A DNA stretch of 64,000 bases from VRUE01 sp963788975. GTDB taxonomy: Bacteria > Actinomycetota > Thermoleophilia > Solirubrobacterales > 70-9. Location: the NCBI GenBank assembly GCA_963788975.1, contig CAWBIJ010000004.1:1240001-1304000 (forward strand), given 5' to 3'. Made by a program: the position numbers and the translations under genes. This document shows, piece by piece, positions 1-8,925 of this stretch; within the stretch, counting starts at the first letter, position 1; each line of letters starts with the position of its first letter. A model generated the notes under the pieces. It worked only from the letters and a program-made list of their open reading frames with translations, was not told where the DNA came from and did not search any database.

Positions 1-568
1 CCGGGTCCACGGGGACTCGCACCCCCTCCTCCGCGTCGGGCGCCACGGCGACCCCGGGCGGGATGACAGGGGGAGTCGAGGACTGCACTTCTCGGGTCGG
101 CCTTTCCGAGCGCGCCCGCCCCTGGTACCGCGATTGGCTCGAAGCCTTGAGGAAGCGGGCCGCGGCGATGCCCACTACGACGCCGCCCGCAAGCACCGCC
201 CACGGCCGACGCCGTCCGAACTCCTCGAGGTCTGAAAGCAGCCTGTCGGTATCCGACTCGCTGAGATAGGAACCGAGCTGCTCGGTCCGCTCGGCCGCCT
301 GGTCCGCCAGCTTGGCCGGTGTCTCTTTGCCCTGGTTGCGCAGCTCCTCGCCGACGCTGCGTAGGTCCCCGGCGGTTCCGGACACCTTCTCGCCCGCCTG
401 TGTCGAGCGCTGGTCGACTTGTTCACGCAGGATGTCCTGTGCCTTGGCGCCGGCCTCCTGCGCCTTTTCCTGGGCCTGGCCGGCAGCCTGCTGCACCGTT
501 TCCTGGGCCCCTGACGATTCCTGTCCTTCCGCCGACGGCGTCGCCGGCGGACTGCTTGCATCGGTCAT
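1..568 (-). CDS. Partial membrane-associated stress-type protein (DUF883/YqjD-like)
   Basis: The reading frame is open from an ATG at 568 to the window edge, so the C-terminus is missing (189 codons seen). A good ribosome site (GGAGG) lies 6 bases before the ATG. The first 85 residues are rich in Gln, Ala, Glu and Lys and should form an amphipathic helix or coiled coil (QAAGQAQEKAQEAGAKAQD). Around residues 118-143 comes an FGRRRPWAVLAGG segment, then a hydrophobic stretch ending in AARFLKASS. This is the typical C-terminal anchor of DUF883/DUF3618 and nutrient-deprivation-induced proteins. After it follows a Pro- and charge-rich tail. Such proteins are inner-membrane proteins of the stress or stationary phase; the role here is inferred from architecture only. 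Confidence 0.7.
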   Translation of the reverse strand, partial: MTDASSPPATPSAEGQESSGAQETVQQAAGQAQEKAQEAGAKAQDILREQVDQRSTQAGEKVSGTAGDLRSVGEELRNQGKETPAKLADQAAERTEQLGSYLSESDTDRLLSDLEEFGRRRPWAVLAGGVVVGIAAARFLKASSQSRYQGRARSERPTREVQSSTPPVIPPGVAVAPDAEEGVRVPVDP

Positions 569-667
569 CGCAAACCTCCAAGGTTGCGTCCCCCGGTCCC
601 CCGTCCCACTCCCTGGGTGCCCGTTATGCGGAGGAGGCAAACAGGACGCAGCGCCCTTAACGCTGAG

Positions 668-1630
668 TCACGCCAGGGAGGTCCAGAGCCGCTCCTCGGC
701 CTCCGCGACCTGGTGAGCGGCGGCGTCGATATCGCCCCAGAGAGCGGGATCCGGCTCATCGCGCTCGCTGGCGGCGTGGAAGACAGTCGCCAGCTCGGTC
801 CAGCGGGCGGCGGCCTCGGCGGCCAGCTGGGCCTCGGGGCGGCCGGCCTCCTCGAGGAAGCGCGAGTACATGAGGCGGAAGGCGCCGCCGCCGGTGCCGC
901 GACGCTCGATCACCTGGTAGCCGAAGCGGGCGCACCACTGCCAGTCCTCAACGACCTCGGGCCAGGAGCCGGCCTCCTCGGCCAGCCGGCGCACGGCGTC
1001 GAGGCCGGAGAAGTTCCGAAACTCGGGCTCGACCATCGCCTTGGCGGCGCGCTCGATCGCGGCCGGTATCGCCGCGCGCAACTGCTCCTGCGAGACCGCG
1101 CCCGAGGCCGTGAACATGTGGCCGGAGAGGGGGTAGGCGGGATGGCTGCTGTGGCGCGCCTTGTCGAGGTTCTCCAGGCGGGTCGTCTGCAGCTCCTCGA
1201 AGCCGGTGTCGGAGAGGTGGGCGACCTCATCGTCGTAGCCGGCCAGCACCACCGCGTGGCCCGGGAAGTGGGCCGAGTTGCCGTAATGGTCCAGGTAATA
1301 GAGGTCGGTGAGCAGGAGCACCGGGTTGCCGGCATCGACCTCGGCGCGGGCTGCCTCCCAGGCGTTGCCGTCTCCCTCTTCGAAGGTGCGCATCTGCAGC
1401 GCCGCCCCGGTCAGCTCGTCGAAGCTCTCCTCGAGGCGGGCGGTGCGGCCGTTGAACCAGCGGCTGGGGGAGGCGTCCTCCAGGGTGACGTAGTAGAAGC
1501 AGGCGCCGGCGCCGAGGCCGAACGCCATCTCCTCGCTGATCTCGACGCCGTGGAAGCCGAGCAGGTTGCGCAGGGCGGTCGAGCCGCAGTGGTGGCCAGG
1601 CGTGTGGGTGTAGCCGGGGACGGAAGTCAT
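668..1630 (-). CDS. BtrH N-terminal/DUF4872-like protein
   Basis: A 320-residue cytoplasmic protein. The N-terminus contains HTPGHHCGSTALRNLLGF, the Cys-containing start of the BtrH_N (butirosin biosynthesis H) domain, a papain/C39-like fold. Further on are VLLLTDLYYLDHYG and HFPGHAVVLAGYDD, which fit the His part of that fold. The C-terminal half matches the DUF4872 region that usually follows. BtrH transfers an acyl side chain in butirosin synthesis; in solitary copies like this one the substrate is unknown. I chose the ATG at 1630 over longer starts because a GATAAT hexamer lies nine bases upstream, which predicts a leaderless transcript, and longer starts would run into the divergent PAP2 gene. 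Confidence 0.75.
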   Translation of the reverse strand: MTSVPGYTHTPGHHCGSTALRNLLGFHGVEISEEMAFGLGAGACFYYVTLEDASPSRWFNGRTARLEESFDELTGAALQMRTFEEGDGNAWEAARAEVDAGNPVLLLTDLYYLDHYGNSAHFPGHAVVLAGYDDEVAHLSDTGFEELQTTRLENLDKARHSSHPAYPLSGHMFTASGAVSQEQLRAAIPAAIERAAKAMVEPEFRNFSGLDAVRRLAEEAGSWPEVVEDWQWCARFGYQVIERRGTGGGAFRLMYSRFLEEAGRPEAQLAAEAAARWTELATVFHAASERDEPDPALWGDIDAAAHQVAEAEERLWTSLA

Positions 1631-1639
1631 CGACTGCGG

Positions 1640-1647
1640 ATTATCCT
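1640..1647. promoter_or_regulatory. Overlapping divergent -10 elements
   Basis: The 26-base gap between two divergent start codons (1630 minus, 1657 plus) holds GATAAT on the minus strand (1640-1645) and TATCCT on the plus strand (1642-1647). Each lies nine bases from its start codon and neither gene has a ribosome site, so both transcripts are probably leaderless. Confidence 0.55.
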
Positions 1648-1656
1648 GCTGCCGCG

Positions 1657-2151
1657 ATGGCGGGCGCCGACCTGAGACTGCTGCACACGATGCGGACACG
1701 CGGGCACACCCCTGCGCTGGAGACGGCGGCGAAGGCGCTCGGCAAGACCGGCAACAACGGCGCGGTCTGGCTCGCGCTCGGTGTTGTCCTGGCGATCGTC
1801 GACTCCTCCAACCGTGAGGCCTGGTTGATCTGCGCGGCGCTGGGGCCGATCGCGATTGGGCTCAACTACGCGGTGAAGCTCGTCGTGCGCCGCCCGCGTC
1901 CCGTGCTCGAGGGGCTGCCGCCGCTTGGCGGGGCGCCAAGCTCGCTCAGCTTTCCCTCTGCCCACGCCACCTCGTCCTTCGCCGTCGCCACCGCGATGGT
2001 CCGGGTCGAGCCGCTCGGCGCGCTCGCCTTCATCCTGGCGATCGCCCTCGCCCTCGGCCGCCCCTACCTGGGGATGCACTACCCGTCCGACGTCCTCGCC
2101 GGCGCGATCCTCGGGATCGCGCTCGGCTTGATCGTGCCGCTGTCCATATGA
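1657..2151 (+). CDS. PAP2-family lipid phosphatase
   Basis: A 164-residue integral membrane protein of the PAP2 superfamily, which removes phosphate from lipid (pyro)phosphates at the membrane surface. All three motifs are visible: KLVVRRPRP (KX6RP, near residue 74), FPSAHA (PSGH motif with Ala for Gly, near residue 100) and GRPYLGMHYPSD (SRX5HX3D, near residue 135). Hydrophobic segments between the motifs give about four to five membrane helices. The size fits bacterial undecaprenyl- or decaprenyl-phosphate phosphatases, but the substrate cannot be read from sequence. ychF follows 16 bases later on the same strand, so the two may be cotranscribed. The start has no ribosome site and a TATCCT hexamer nine bases upstream. 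Confidence 0.85.
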   Translation: MAGADLRLLHTMRTRGHTPALETAAKALGKTGNNGAVWLALGVVLAIVDSSNREAWLICAALGPIAIGLNYAVKLVVRRPRPVLEGLPPLGGAPSSLSFPSAHATSSFAVATAMVRVEPLGALAFILAIALALGRPYLGMHYPSDVLAGAILGIALGLIVPLSI

Positions 2152-2167
2152 ACGAGGGAGGCCCCGT

Positions 2168-3241
2168 ATGAAGGTCGGGATCGTGGGCTTGCCCAACGCC
2201 GGCAAGTCGACCCTCTTCAACGCGCTGACCGAGGGCGGGGCGCAGACGGGCGATTACCCGTTCACGACGATCGAGCCCAACGTGGCGATCGCGGAGGTGC
2301 CCGACGAGCGGCTCGAACAGGTCGCGGCGACCGTCGGCAGCTCGAAGCTGGAACCGGCGACGATCGCCTTCCACGACATCGCCGGCCTGGTCAAGGGCGC
2401 CTCGGAGGGGGAGGGCCTCGGCAACAAGTTCCTCGCCTCGATCCGCGAGACCGACGCAATCTGCCATGTCGTCCGCTGCCACACCGAATCGGACGTTCCC
2501 CATCCCGACGGCCGCGTCGACCCGCTCGCCGACATCGAGGCGATCGAGACCGAGCTCGTCCTCTCTGACTACGAGCAGGTCGAGCGACGCCTGGGCCGGG
2601 TGCGCAAGGGGGCGAAGTCGGGCGACGCCGAGGCGATCGCCGAGCAGGGCTGGCTGGAGCAGGTGCTGGAGGCGCTCGGCGAAGGCAAGCCGGCTCGCTC
2701 CATCCCGGTTCCCGATGCCGCTGCCGACGCGCCACGCAACCTCCAGGCGCTGACCTCGAAGCCGATCCTCTACGTCGCCAACGTCGACGAGGGCGACGCC
2801 GAGGTGCCCGAGGCGGTCGTCGCCCACGCCGCCGCTATCGGGGCAGGCGCCGTTGCGGTCAGCGCCCGGATCGAGGGCGAGCTGGCCGAGCTCGACCCGG
2901 CCGAAGCCGAGGAGATGCGCGAGTCCTACGGGGTCGAGGGCTCCGGCCTGGCGCGGCTCGTCCGCGCCGCCTACGAGCTGCTCGAGCTGCTCACCTTCTT
3001 CACCGCCGGCGAGGCGAAGGAGGCGGTCGCGCGCCCGATCCACCGCGGCTCGACCGCCTGGGAGGCGGCGGGGACGATCCACACCGAGATCCAGGACGCC
3101 TTCGTCAAGGCCGAGGCCATTGGCTGGCAGGAGCTGGTCGAGTGCGGGGGCTACGCGCCGGCCCGCGACAAGGGGCTGCTGCGGATCGAGGGCCGCGACT
3201 ACGTCGTCGCCGACGGCGACGTGATCACGATCAAGGTTTGA
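2168..3241 (+). CDS. ychF: Redox-regulated ATPase YchF (Obg family)
   Basis: A 357-residue cytosolic P-loop protein. The N-terminus gives the G1 motif GLPNAGKST. The Obg-type helical insertion follows, then the C-terminal TGS domain ending GRDYVVADGDVITIKV. The length matches the family (about 360). YchF binds ATP in preference to GTP, associates with ribosomes and acts in the oxidative-stress response in bacteria where it was studied. A GGAGG ribosome site lies upstream of ATG 2168, unlike the leaderless gene before it. A perfect 52-base palindrome begins four bases after the stop codon. Confidence 0.95.
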   Translation: MKVGIVGLPNAGKSTLFNALTEGGAQTGDYPFTTIEPNVAIAEVPDERLEQVAATVGSSKLEPATIAFHDIAGLVKGASEGEGLGNKFLASIRETDAICHVVRCHTESDVPHPDGRVDPLADIEAIETELVLSDYEQVERRLGRVRKGAKSGDAEAIAEQGWLEQVLEALGEGKPARSIPVPDAAADAPRNLQALTSKPILYVANVDEGDAEVPEAVVAHAAAIGAGAVAVSARIEGELAELDPAEAEEMRESYGVEGSGLARLVRAAYELLELLTFFTAGEAKEAVARPIHRGSTAWEAAGTIHTEIQDAFVKAEAIGWQELVECGGYAPARDKGLLRIEGRDYVVADGDVITIKV

Positions 3242-3244
3242 CGA

Positions 3245-3296
3245 GGACGTGCCGGTAGTTAGCCGCCCATATGGGCGGCTAACTACCGGCACGTCC
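3245..3296. terminator. Perfect 52-base palindrome after ychF
   Basis: Two arms of 26 bases match perfectly around a central CATATG. The RNA would form a stem of 22-24 pairs. It is followed by only GTTTA, not a long U run, so it may terminate on either strand. It sits between ychF and the leaderless start at 3313, whose -10-like TAGGCT (3300-3305) begins four bases after it. Confidence 0.7.
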
Positions 3297-3312
3297 GTTT
3301 AGGCTTCGGGCC

Positions 3313-4302
3313 ATGGACCAGGGAGCGAGGTTTCCGCGGGTCGCCGCCAAGGCCGGTCACTACGAGAGCTTCTACATCAAGGCCTGCCAGCCCGGCGGCG
3401 GGCGGGGGATCTGGATCCGCCACACGGTCCACAAGCAGCCGGGCGGCGAAGCCAAAGGCTCGGTGTGGTTCACGCTCTTCGACCGCGCCGCGGACGGCCC
3501 GCGGGCGACCAAGCTGACCGTGCCGGAGGCGCAGCTCTCAGCCCCGGCCGGCTCCTGGATCCGCGTCGCCGAGGCCGAGATCGGCCCGGGCCGGGCGCAG
3601 GGCGTGATCGAGACCGAGGCGCTCGAGGCCTCCTGGGACTTCAGCTTCTCCGGCGACGCCGAGCCCTGCAAGTACCTGCCGGCAGACTGGCTCTACGAGG
3701 CGCCGGTGCCGCGCACCAAGTTCGTCGCTCCCTATCCGGACGCGCGCTTCGACGGCCGGCTCGAGATCGGCGGCGAGACGATCGAGCTCTCCGGTTGGCC
3801 GGGGATGATCGGCCACAACTGGGGCAGCGAGCACGCCGAGCGCTGGGTCTGGCTGGAGGGAACGGGATTCGAGGGCGGGGACGGCACCTACTTCGATGCC
3901 GGCGCCGCCCGGATCAAGCTTGGCTCCTGGACCACCCCCTGGATCCCCTCGGGGATGCTGATGCTCGACGGCGTGGCGCACCGCCTCGGCGGCTTCGGCA
4001 AGATCCGCGCCGCGTCGATCGAGGAGTCGGCGGGCGCCTGCTCCTTCGTCCTCCCCGGCAAGGACGTCGTCGTCCGCGGCCGCGTCTCCGCCCCCAAGAA
4101 GGACTTCGTCGGCTGGGTCTACGCCGACCCGAAGGGGCCCGCGCACAACACGATCAACTGCTCGGTCGCCGACCTCGAGCTGACGGTCGAACAGCCTGCT
4201 CGCCCGGCGCGCCAGCTGACCCTCACGGCCGGCGCCGCCTACGAGCTGGGGATGCACGAGACCGACCACGGCATCCCGGTCCAGCCCTATCCAGACGGCT
4301 GA
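3313..4302 (+). CDS. Lipocalin-like protein (tocopherol cyclase/AttH/CrtC-like)
   Basis: A 329-residue protein without signal peptide. The central stretch GWPGMIGHNWGSEHAERW with following WLEG resembles the HNWG...W core of the tocopherol-cyclase, AttH and CrtC type double-lipocalin fold, where the pocket holds an isoprenoid or fatty substrate. The rest is beta-rich with many Trp and Gly. I cannot say which reaction it performs. A TAGGCT hexamer seven bases before the ATG and the absence of a ribosome site indicate a leaderless transcript. The 3' end overlaps the convergent SpoIID gene by 16 bases. Confidence 0.6.
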   Translation: MDQGARFPRVAAKAGHYESFYIKACQPGGGRGIWIRHTVHKQPGGEAKGSVWFTLFDRAADGPRATKLTVPEAQLSAPAGSWIRVAEAEIGPGRAQGVIETEALEASWDFSFSGDAEPCKYLPADWLYEAPVPRTKFVAPYPDARFDGRLEIGGETIELSGWPGMIGHNWGSEHAERWVWLEGTGFEGGDGTYFDAGAARIKLGSWTTPWIPSGMLMLDGVAHRLGGFGKIRAASIEESAGACSFVLPGKDVVVRGRVSAPKKDFVGWVYADPKGPAHNTINCSVADLELTVEQPARPARQLTLTAGAAYELGMHETDHGIPVQPYPDG

Positions 4303-5402
4303 TTCTCGATGACCTTTTTAAAGGTCATCCAGCGGTCGTAGCCGCCAAGCGCTGCCGCTAGCTGGTCGCCGCGAATTTTGGTCACGCCGCCGCTGCCGTG
4401 GAGGCGCGCCCAGACGATCCTCGGCGAGGTGCCGCGCTGGACGATCGCGACGCGCTCGAGGCGGCCGTCGAGGTAGGCGCCCAGCTCGGCGCTGATCTCG
4501 GCGCCGCTGAAGCGCAGGGTCCAGGTGTGCAGCGGGCAGTAGTGGTCGTAGGGGTCGGGGACCCCGACCAGGTAGGGGACGGGCGTGCCGAAGAAGACGT
4601 TCTCGACGTTCTCGGTTTGGCCGCCGGAGCAGGCGGAGAAGAAGGTCTGCGCGACCTCGCCGCGGTATAGGACGACTTCGCCCCGGGTCTCCGTGGTGGC
4701 GCGGTTGCCGCGCGCGGTCTCGCTCGCCATCCCCTCGTAGACCTGGCTGCGGGTGTCGTCGTAGAGGTCGAAGCCGTTGCCGCCGACCTGGGTCGTGAGG
4801 GCGAAGGAGCGCGCCGCGACCGCCTGCGCCCGCAGCGCCGCCATCGGCCATGAGGAGGGCGACTCGTTGGGGATCACGCCCTTCACGTACTGGTCGATCG
4901 GCACCGCGTTGACCGCGTTGAGCGAGCCGGCGTCGCTGGCGGTCGGCACCACCTCGAGCGCGCCGCGGTAGGCGGTCCCGTCGATCTCGATCGTGCCGCT
5001 GCCGGCGGCGCGCAGCTTGGCGCCGCAGCTGGCCAGCGGTCTGCCGGACGAGGTGCGCAGCTTGACGCTGCGCCCGCTGCGATGGGCCTGGTAGCTCTGT
5101 TCGGGTGATAGGGCGCGCCCGCAGGCGCTGCTCGCGCCGGTGAAGCCGACGTCGCCGGGGTCGATGCCGACCAGAATGCGGACGACGCGGCCGGCGGTCA
5201 GTTTGCCGAGCGTGGTCCCCGAGTAGTAGTGGCTGAGGATGAAGCGGTGGTCCTTGCCGTGCTTGGCATAGCCGTAGGCGCCGTACTGGCTCATCCCGAC
5301 CCCGTGGCCGAACCCGCGCCCTTCGACGACCCAGGAGACGCTTGCCTGGGCAGAGGGTGCCAGGACCAGGAAGACGAGGATCGTTGCGAGACGAACGCGC
5401 AT
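4287..5402 (-). CDS. Secreted SpoIID/LytB-domain protein
   Basis: A 371-residue exported protein with a signal peptide ending near APSAQA. The SpoIID signature GRGFGHGVGMSQYGAYG lies at residues 28-44, directly behind the signal. It is followed by the segments VPIDQYVKGVIPNESPSSW and LRAQAVAARSFALTT and a Cys-containing FFSACSGGQTENVENVF. SpoIID family enzymes are peptidoglycan lytic transglycosylases, in spore formers needed for engulfment; in non-sporulating actinobacteria the role is presumably cell-wall remodelling. In the Bacillus protein the GHGVGMSQ motif is C-terminal, so this is the N-terminal (permuted) arrangement. The stop codon lies inside the convergent gene. Confidence 0.85.
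   Translation of the reverse strand: MRVRLATILVFLVLAPSAQASVSWVVEGRGFGHGVGMSQYGAYGYAKHGKDHRFILSHYYSGTTLGKLTAGRVVRILVGIDPGDVGFTGASSACGRALSPEQSYQAHRSGRSVKLRTSSGRPLASCGAKLRAAGSGTIEIDGTAYRGALEVVPTASDAGSLNAVNAVPIDQYVKGVIPNESPSSWPMAALRAQAVAARSFALTTQVGGNGFDLYDDTRSQVYEGMASETARGNRATTETRGEVVLYRGEVAQTFFSACSGGQTENVENVFFGTPVPYLVGVPDPYDHYCPLHTWTLRFSGAEISAELGAYLDGRLERVAIVQRGTSPRIVWARLHGSGGVTKIRGDQLAAALGGYDRWMTFKKVIENQPSG
4308..4329. terminator. Inverted repeat at overlapping convergent gene ends
   Basis: Ten-base arms (4308-4317 and 4320-4329) with a TT centre include a T run on both strands. The repeat lies within the last codons of the SpoIID gene, six bases after the stop of the convergent gene. A bidirectional terminator built into coding sequence is a plausible reading. 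Confidence 0.45.
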
Positions 5403-5480
5403 AGCCAGGTCAACAGATTCGCCTTGCGCGAGTAGCGGCCTGCTCTAGGCTGAAATCAAGCGACCGAGAGGTGACTGGGC

Positions 5481-6926
5481 ATGGCGACGCATGCGGTGCA
5501 AGCGACCGATCACAAGCTCCTCGCAGCCGGCGAGTGGGTCGAGACCGGCGCCTGGGACGAGGTGCTCAGCCCCTATGACGGGACGCCAGTAGGACGGGTC
5601 GCCCAGGGCGACGCGGCACTCGTCGATCGAGCGGCGAGAGCAGCCCAGGAGGCCTTCGAGTCCACCGATTTCCTCCAGCACGAGCGGGCTGCTGTGCTCG
5701 ATCGCGCCGCCGAGCTCGTCGGCGAGCGGATCGACGACCTGGCGCTGACGATCGCCGCCGAGGCCGGCAAGCCGCTGAAGACCGCCCGGGTCGAGGCCGC
5801 CCGCTGCGTCGACACGCTGACCTTCTCCGCGGTCGAGGCGCGCAAGCTGACCGGCGGCACGGTGCCGATGGAGGCCTCCGCATCGGGCGTCGGCAAGCTC
5901 GGCGTGGTGCTGCGCGTCCCCTACGGCGTGGTCGGCGCGATCAGCCCCTTCAACTTCCCGTTCAACCTCGTCGCCCACAAGCTGGGGCCGGCGATCGCGG
6001 CCGGCAACGCCATCGTCCTCAAGCCCGCCGGCCAGACGCCGATCTCGGCGCTGAAGCTGGCCGCGGTGCTGGCCGAGGCCGGCCTCCCCGACGGCTGGCT
6101 CAGCGTCATCCCCGGCCCTGGCTCGGAGGTCGGCAACGCGATCGTCGAGCACGAGCTGACCCGGGCGCTCACCTTCACCGGCTCCTCCAAGGTCGGCTGG
6201 GGGATACGCAGCCGCGTCCCCCATAAGAAGGTCAACCTGGAGCTGGGTTCGAACGCGCCGCTGATCGTCCACTCCGACGGCGACTGGGAGACGGCCGCCG
6301 ACAAGGCGAAGCTGCACGCCTTCTCCCACGCTGGTCAGAGCTGCATCTCGATCCAGCGGGTCCTCGTCCACGAGGACATTGCCGACGCCTTCACCGAGCG
6401 CCTGGTCGCCAACGCCGAGGCGCTGCGGGTCGGCGACCCGCTCGACCCCGAGACTGACGTTGGCCCGCTGATCTCGCCGGACGACCGCGACCGCGTCAAG
6501 CAGTGGGTCGACGAGGCCGTCGCCGCCGGCGCCGAGCTGCTCACCGGCGGCGAGCTGGTCGACGAGGGCCGCTGCCTGGCGCCGACCCTGCTCGCCGGTC
6601 CTCCTCGCGACGCCAAGGTCTGGTGCGAGGAGATCTTCGGGCCGGTGGCGACGATCGATCGCTACTCGGACTTCGGCGAGGCGCTGAGGATGGCGAACGA
6701 CTCCAAGTTCGGCCTCCAGGCCGGTGTCTTCACCCGCGACGTCGGCCGCGGCCTCGAGGCGGCCGAGGCGCTCGAGTTCGGCGGCGTGCTGATCAACGAG
6801 GTCCCGACCTTCCGCGCCGACCAGATGCCCTACGGCGGCGTTAAGGACTCGGGCAACACCCGCGAGGGCCCCGCCAACGCGGTGATCGAGCTGACCGAGG
6901 AGCGTTTCGTCACCCTGCAGGGCTGA
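5481..6926 (+). CDS. NAD(P)-dependent aldehyde dehydrogenase
   Basis: A 481-residue member of the ALDH superfamily, which oxidises aldehydes to acids. It shows the PFNFPFNLVAHKLGPAIAAG cofactor segment, TGSSKVGW, the catalytic Glu in NLELGSNAP (near residue 254) and the catalytic Cys in HAGQSCISIQRV (near residue 288), then EEIFGPVATI and PYGGVKDSG. The sequence style is close to lactaldehyde, phosphonoacetaldehyde and related broad-range dehydrogenases. The substrate is not determined. Upstream are TTGCGC-16 bases-TAGGCT (5424-5451) as a promoter and a GAGAGGTGA ribosome site, so this gene is leadered. Confidence 0.9.
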   Translation: MATHAVQATDHKLLAAGEWVETGAWDEVLSPYDGTPVGRVAQGDAALVDRAARAAQEAFESTDFLQHERAAVLDRAAELVGERIDDLALTIAAEAGKPLKTARVEAARCVDTLTFSAVEARKLTGGTVPMEASASGVGKLGVVLRVPYGVVGAISPFNFPFNLVAHKLGPAIAAGNAIVLKPAGQTPISALKLAAVLAEAGLPDGWLSVIPGPGSEVGNAIVEHELTRALTFTGSSKVGWGIRSRVPHKKVNLELGSNAPLIVHSDGDWETAADKAKLHAFSHAGQSCISIQRVLVHEDIADAFTERLVANAEALRVGDPLDPETDVGPLISPDDRDRVKQWVDEAVAAGAELLTGGELVDEGRCLAPTLLAGPPRDAKVWCEEIFGPVATIDRYSDFGEALRMANDSKFGLQAGVFTRDVGRGLEAAEALEFGGVLINEVPTFRADQMPYGGVKDSGNTREGPANAVIELTEERFVTLQG

Positions 6927-7005
6927 AAACTCAAGGAGCTTCTCTACAAAATATTTGGTAGCCTCGCACGCTTAACAAGTCTTGATCGAACGTTGGGAGG
7001 CGTCG

Positions 7006-8880
7006 ATGCTACAAGTCGCGAGGTCCAAGGTCATCGTCCTGGTGGCAATGCTTGCCACCGCTGGAATCGTCGCGACGGCCGCGACGGCGGCTCCGTCTGA
7101 CACCGAAGGGCAAACGACGCTGGAACAGCGGATCGTGCCCGCCGCGCCGGGCGCCTACCGCTTCCTGCAGCTCGGCGAAGGCGAGCCCTACACCGTGCGC
7201 CAGGAACTTGGCACAGCAGGCGAAGGCCGCGCCGAAACCCGCACCTCGCTGATCTACTTCGGCCAGCTCTCCGACTTCCAGCTCTCCGACGAGGAGTCGC
7301 CGGCGCGGGTCGAGATCATCGACCCGCTCTCCACCCCGCTCAACCTCCCCTTCGGCTCGGCCTGGCGCCCGTGGGAGGCGCTCAACCCGCAGATCGACGA
7401 GGCGATGATCCGCCAGGTCAACCAGTTCACGGCGGAAAGCCCGGTGGCCGACGGCAGCGGGGCGCGTAGCGCGATGGACCTCTCGATCGTCACCGGCGAC
7501 TCGGCTGACAGCCAGCAGCTCAACGAGACGCTCTGGGTGCGCACCCTGCTCGAGGGCGGCATGCTCAACCCCAACAGCGGCGTCAACAAGAAAACCTACT
7601 CGCACCTGCTCTGCCCGAACCTGCTGGTGCCGGGCGCCGCCGAGGCCGCCCGCTACACCGGGGTCCAGGACTACGACGACTACTTCGAGGGTCCCTTCCC
7701 CGAGTTCTACGACCCCGACAGCCCGGCCGGCCCGCACGCCGCCTGGCCCAAATACCCCGGCCTGATGGACAGGGCGCAGCAGGAATTCGCGGCGAGCGGC
7801 GTCGACATCCCCTCCTACGTCGCCTTCGGCAACCACGACGCGCTCGTGCAGGGCAACGCCGCGGCGAACCTCGCCTTCGAGCAGGTCGCGACGGGCTGCC
7901 TGAAGCCGATGGGCCCGGTCCCCAACCCCGAAAACGCGCCGGCTCTGCTCTCCGCGCTGCTCAACCCGACGAACCTGCTCAGCACCCTGCTGACGAACCC
8001 GAAAAACCTGATCATCGTCCCGGGCGACCCGAAACGGCAGTTCGTCTCGAAGAAGCAGTACAAGGACATCTTCAAAAAAGGCTCCCAGGAAGACGGCCAC
8101 GGCTTTGACTTCGTCGACCCGGCCCAAGAGAGCGCCTCTAAAGGCGCCGCCGGCTACTACTCGTGGAGCCCGACGCCGGGGATGCGGTTCATCTCCGTTG
8201 ACACCGTCGCCGAGGCGGGCACGATCGTCACGCCGAACGGCAGCACCACCTCCGACGGCAACATCGATGATCCCCAGTTCAAATGGCTGAAAGGCCAGCT
8301 GGAAGCGGCCACCGCCGCCGACGAACTGGTCGTGATCTTCGCCCACCACGCGCCGGAGAGCCTTACGGCTGACGCCGCCGACGAGCTGGCGCCGCTGTGC
8401 CTGATCGCCGATGCGCATGGGCACGACATCAACCCCGGCTGCGACCTCGACCCGCGCAGCTCGCAACCGATCCACCTGCAGGCCGACGCGGTCAACCTGC
8501 TGCACCAGTTCCCCAACGCGATTGCCTGGGTCGCCGGCCACTCGCACGACAACGTCGTCAACCCGTTCGCGAACCCGAGCGGCAAAGGCGGGTTCTGGAG
8601 CATCCGGGTCGCGGCGGAGGCGGACTGGCCGCAGCAGAGCCGCCTGCTCGAGGTCTTCGACAACGAGGACGGCACGCTCTCGATCTTCGGCACGATCCTC
8701 GACCACGTCGGCCAGTCGGCGGCGCCGGCCGCCGGCACGCCGGCCTCGGGCATGGACATGAACGACCTCGCCTCGGCGGCACGGACGATGTCGTTCAACG
8801 ACCTCCAGTCCGGAGCGCCGGCGGGCGAAGGCCAGGCCGACGACCGCAACGTCGAGCTGCTGCTGCCCGACCCGCGCTAG
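7006..8880 (+). CDS. Secreted metallophosphoesterase (PPA1498-type)
   Basis: A 624-residue exported phosphoesterase. I start at ATG 7006 because GGGAGG lies five bases upstream; an in-frame TTG at 6982 is less likely. The signal peptide ends near ATAATAA. Calcineurin-like motifs are in order: GQLSDFQLSDEESPAR (position of the first metal site, with Gln where His is usual), a TGDSADSQ segment, FGNHDA, FAHHAPES and AGHSHDN. The opening EQRIVPAAPGAYRFLQLGEG and the overall length are typical of the actinobacterial PPA1498 family. Its substrate, presumably an extracellular phosphoester, is unknown. A TAGCCT hexamer at 6959-6964 may be the -10 element. Confidence 0.8.
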   Translation: MLQVARSKVIVLVAMLATAGIVATAATAAPSDTEGQTTLEQRIVPAAPGAYRFLQLGEGEPYTVRQELGTAGEGRAETRTSLIYFGQLSDFQLSDEESPARVEIIDPLSTPLNLPFGSAWRPWEALNPQIDEAMIRQVNQFTAESPVADGSGARSAMDLSIVTGDSADSQQLNETLWVRTLLEGGMLNPNSGVNKKTYSHLLCPNLLVPGAAEAARYTGVQDYDDYFEGPFPEFYDPDSPAGPHAAWPKYPGLMDRAQQEFAASGVDIPSYVAFGNHDALVQGNAAANLAFEQVATGCLKPMGPVPNPENAPALLSALLNPTNLLSTLLTNPKNLIIVPGDPKRQFVSKKQYKDIFKKGSQEDGHGFDFVDPAQESASKGAAGYYSWSPTPGMRFISVDTVAEAGTIVTPNGSTTSDGNIDDPQFKWLKGQLEAATAADELVVIFAHHAPESLTADAADELAPLCLIADAHGHDINPGCDLDPRSSQPIHLQADAVNLLHQFPNAIAWVAGHSHDNVVNPFANPSGKGGFWSIRVAAEADWPQQSRLLEVFDNEDGTLSIFGTILDHVGQSAAPAAGTPASGMDMNDLASAARTMSFNDLQSGAPAGEGQADDRNVELLLPDPR

Positions 8881-8925
8881 GGCGCCGACCAAAGCCCCCA
8901 CGGAGAGGAGGAGAGTCGTCAATAG

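Noticed and set aside
7009..8922. 637-codon minus-strand frame opposite the metallophosphoesterase
   Set aside because: Shadow frame; the plus-strand protein has signal peptide and catalytic motifs.
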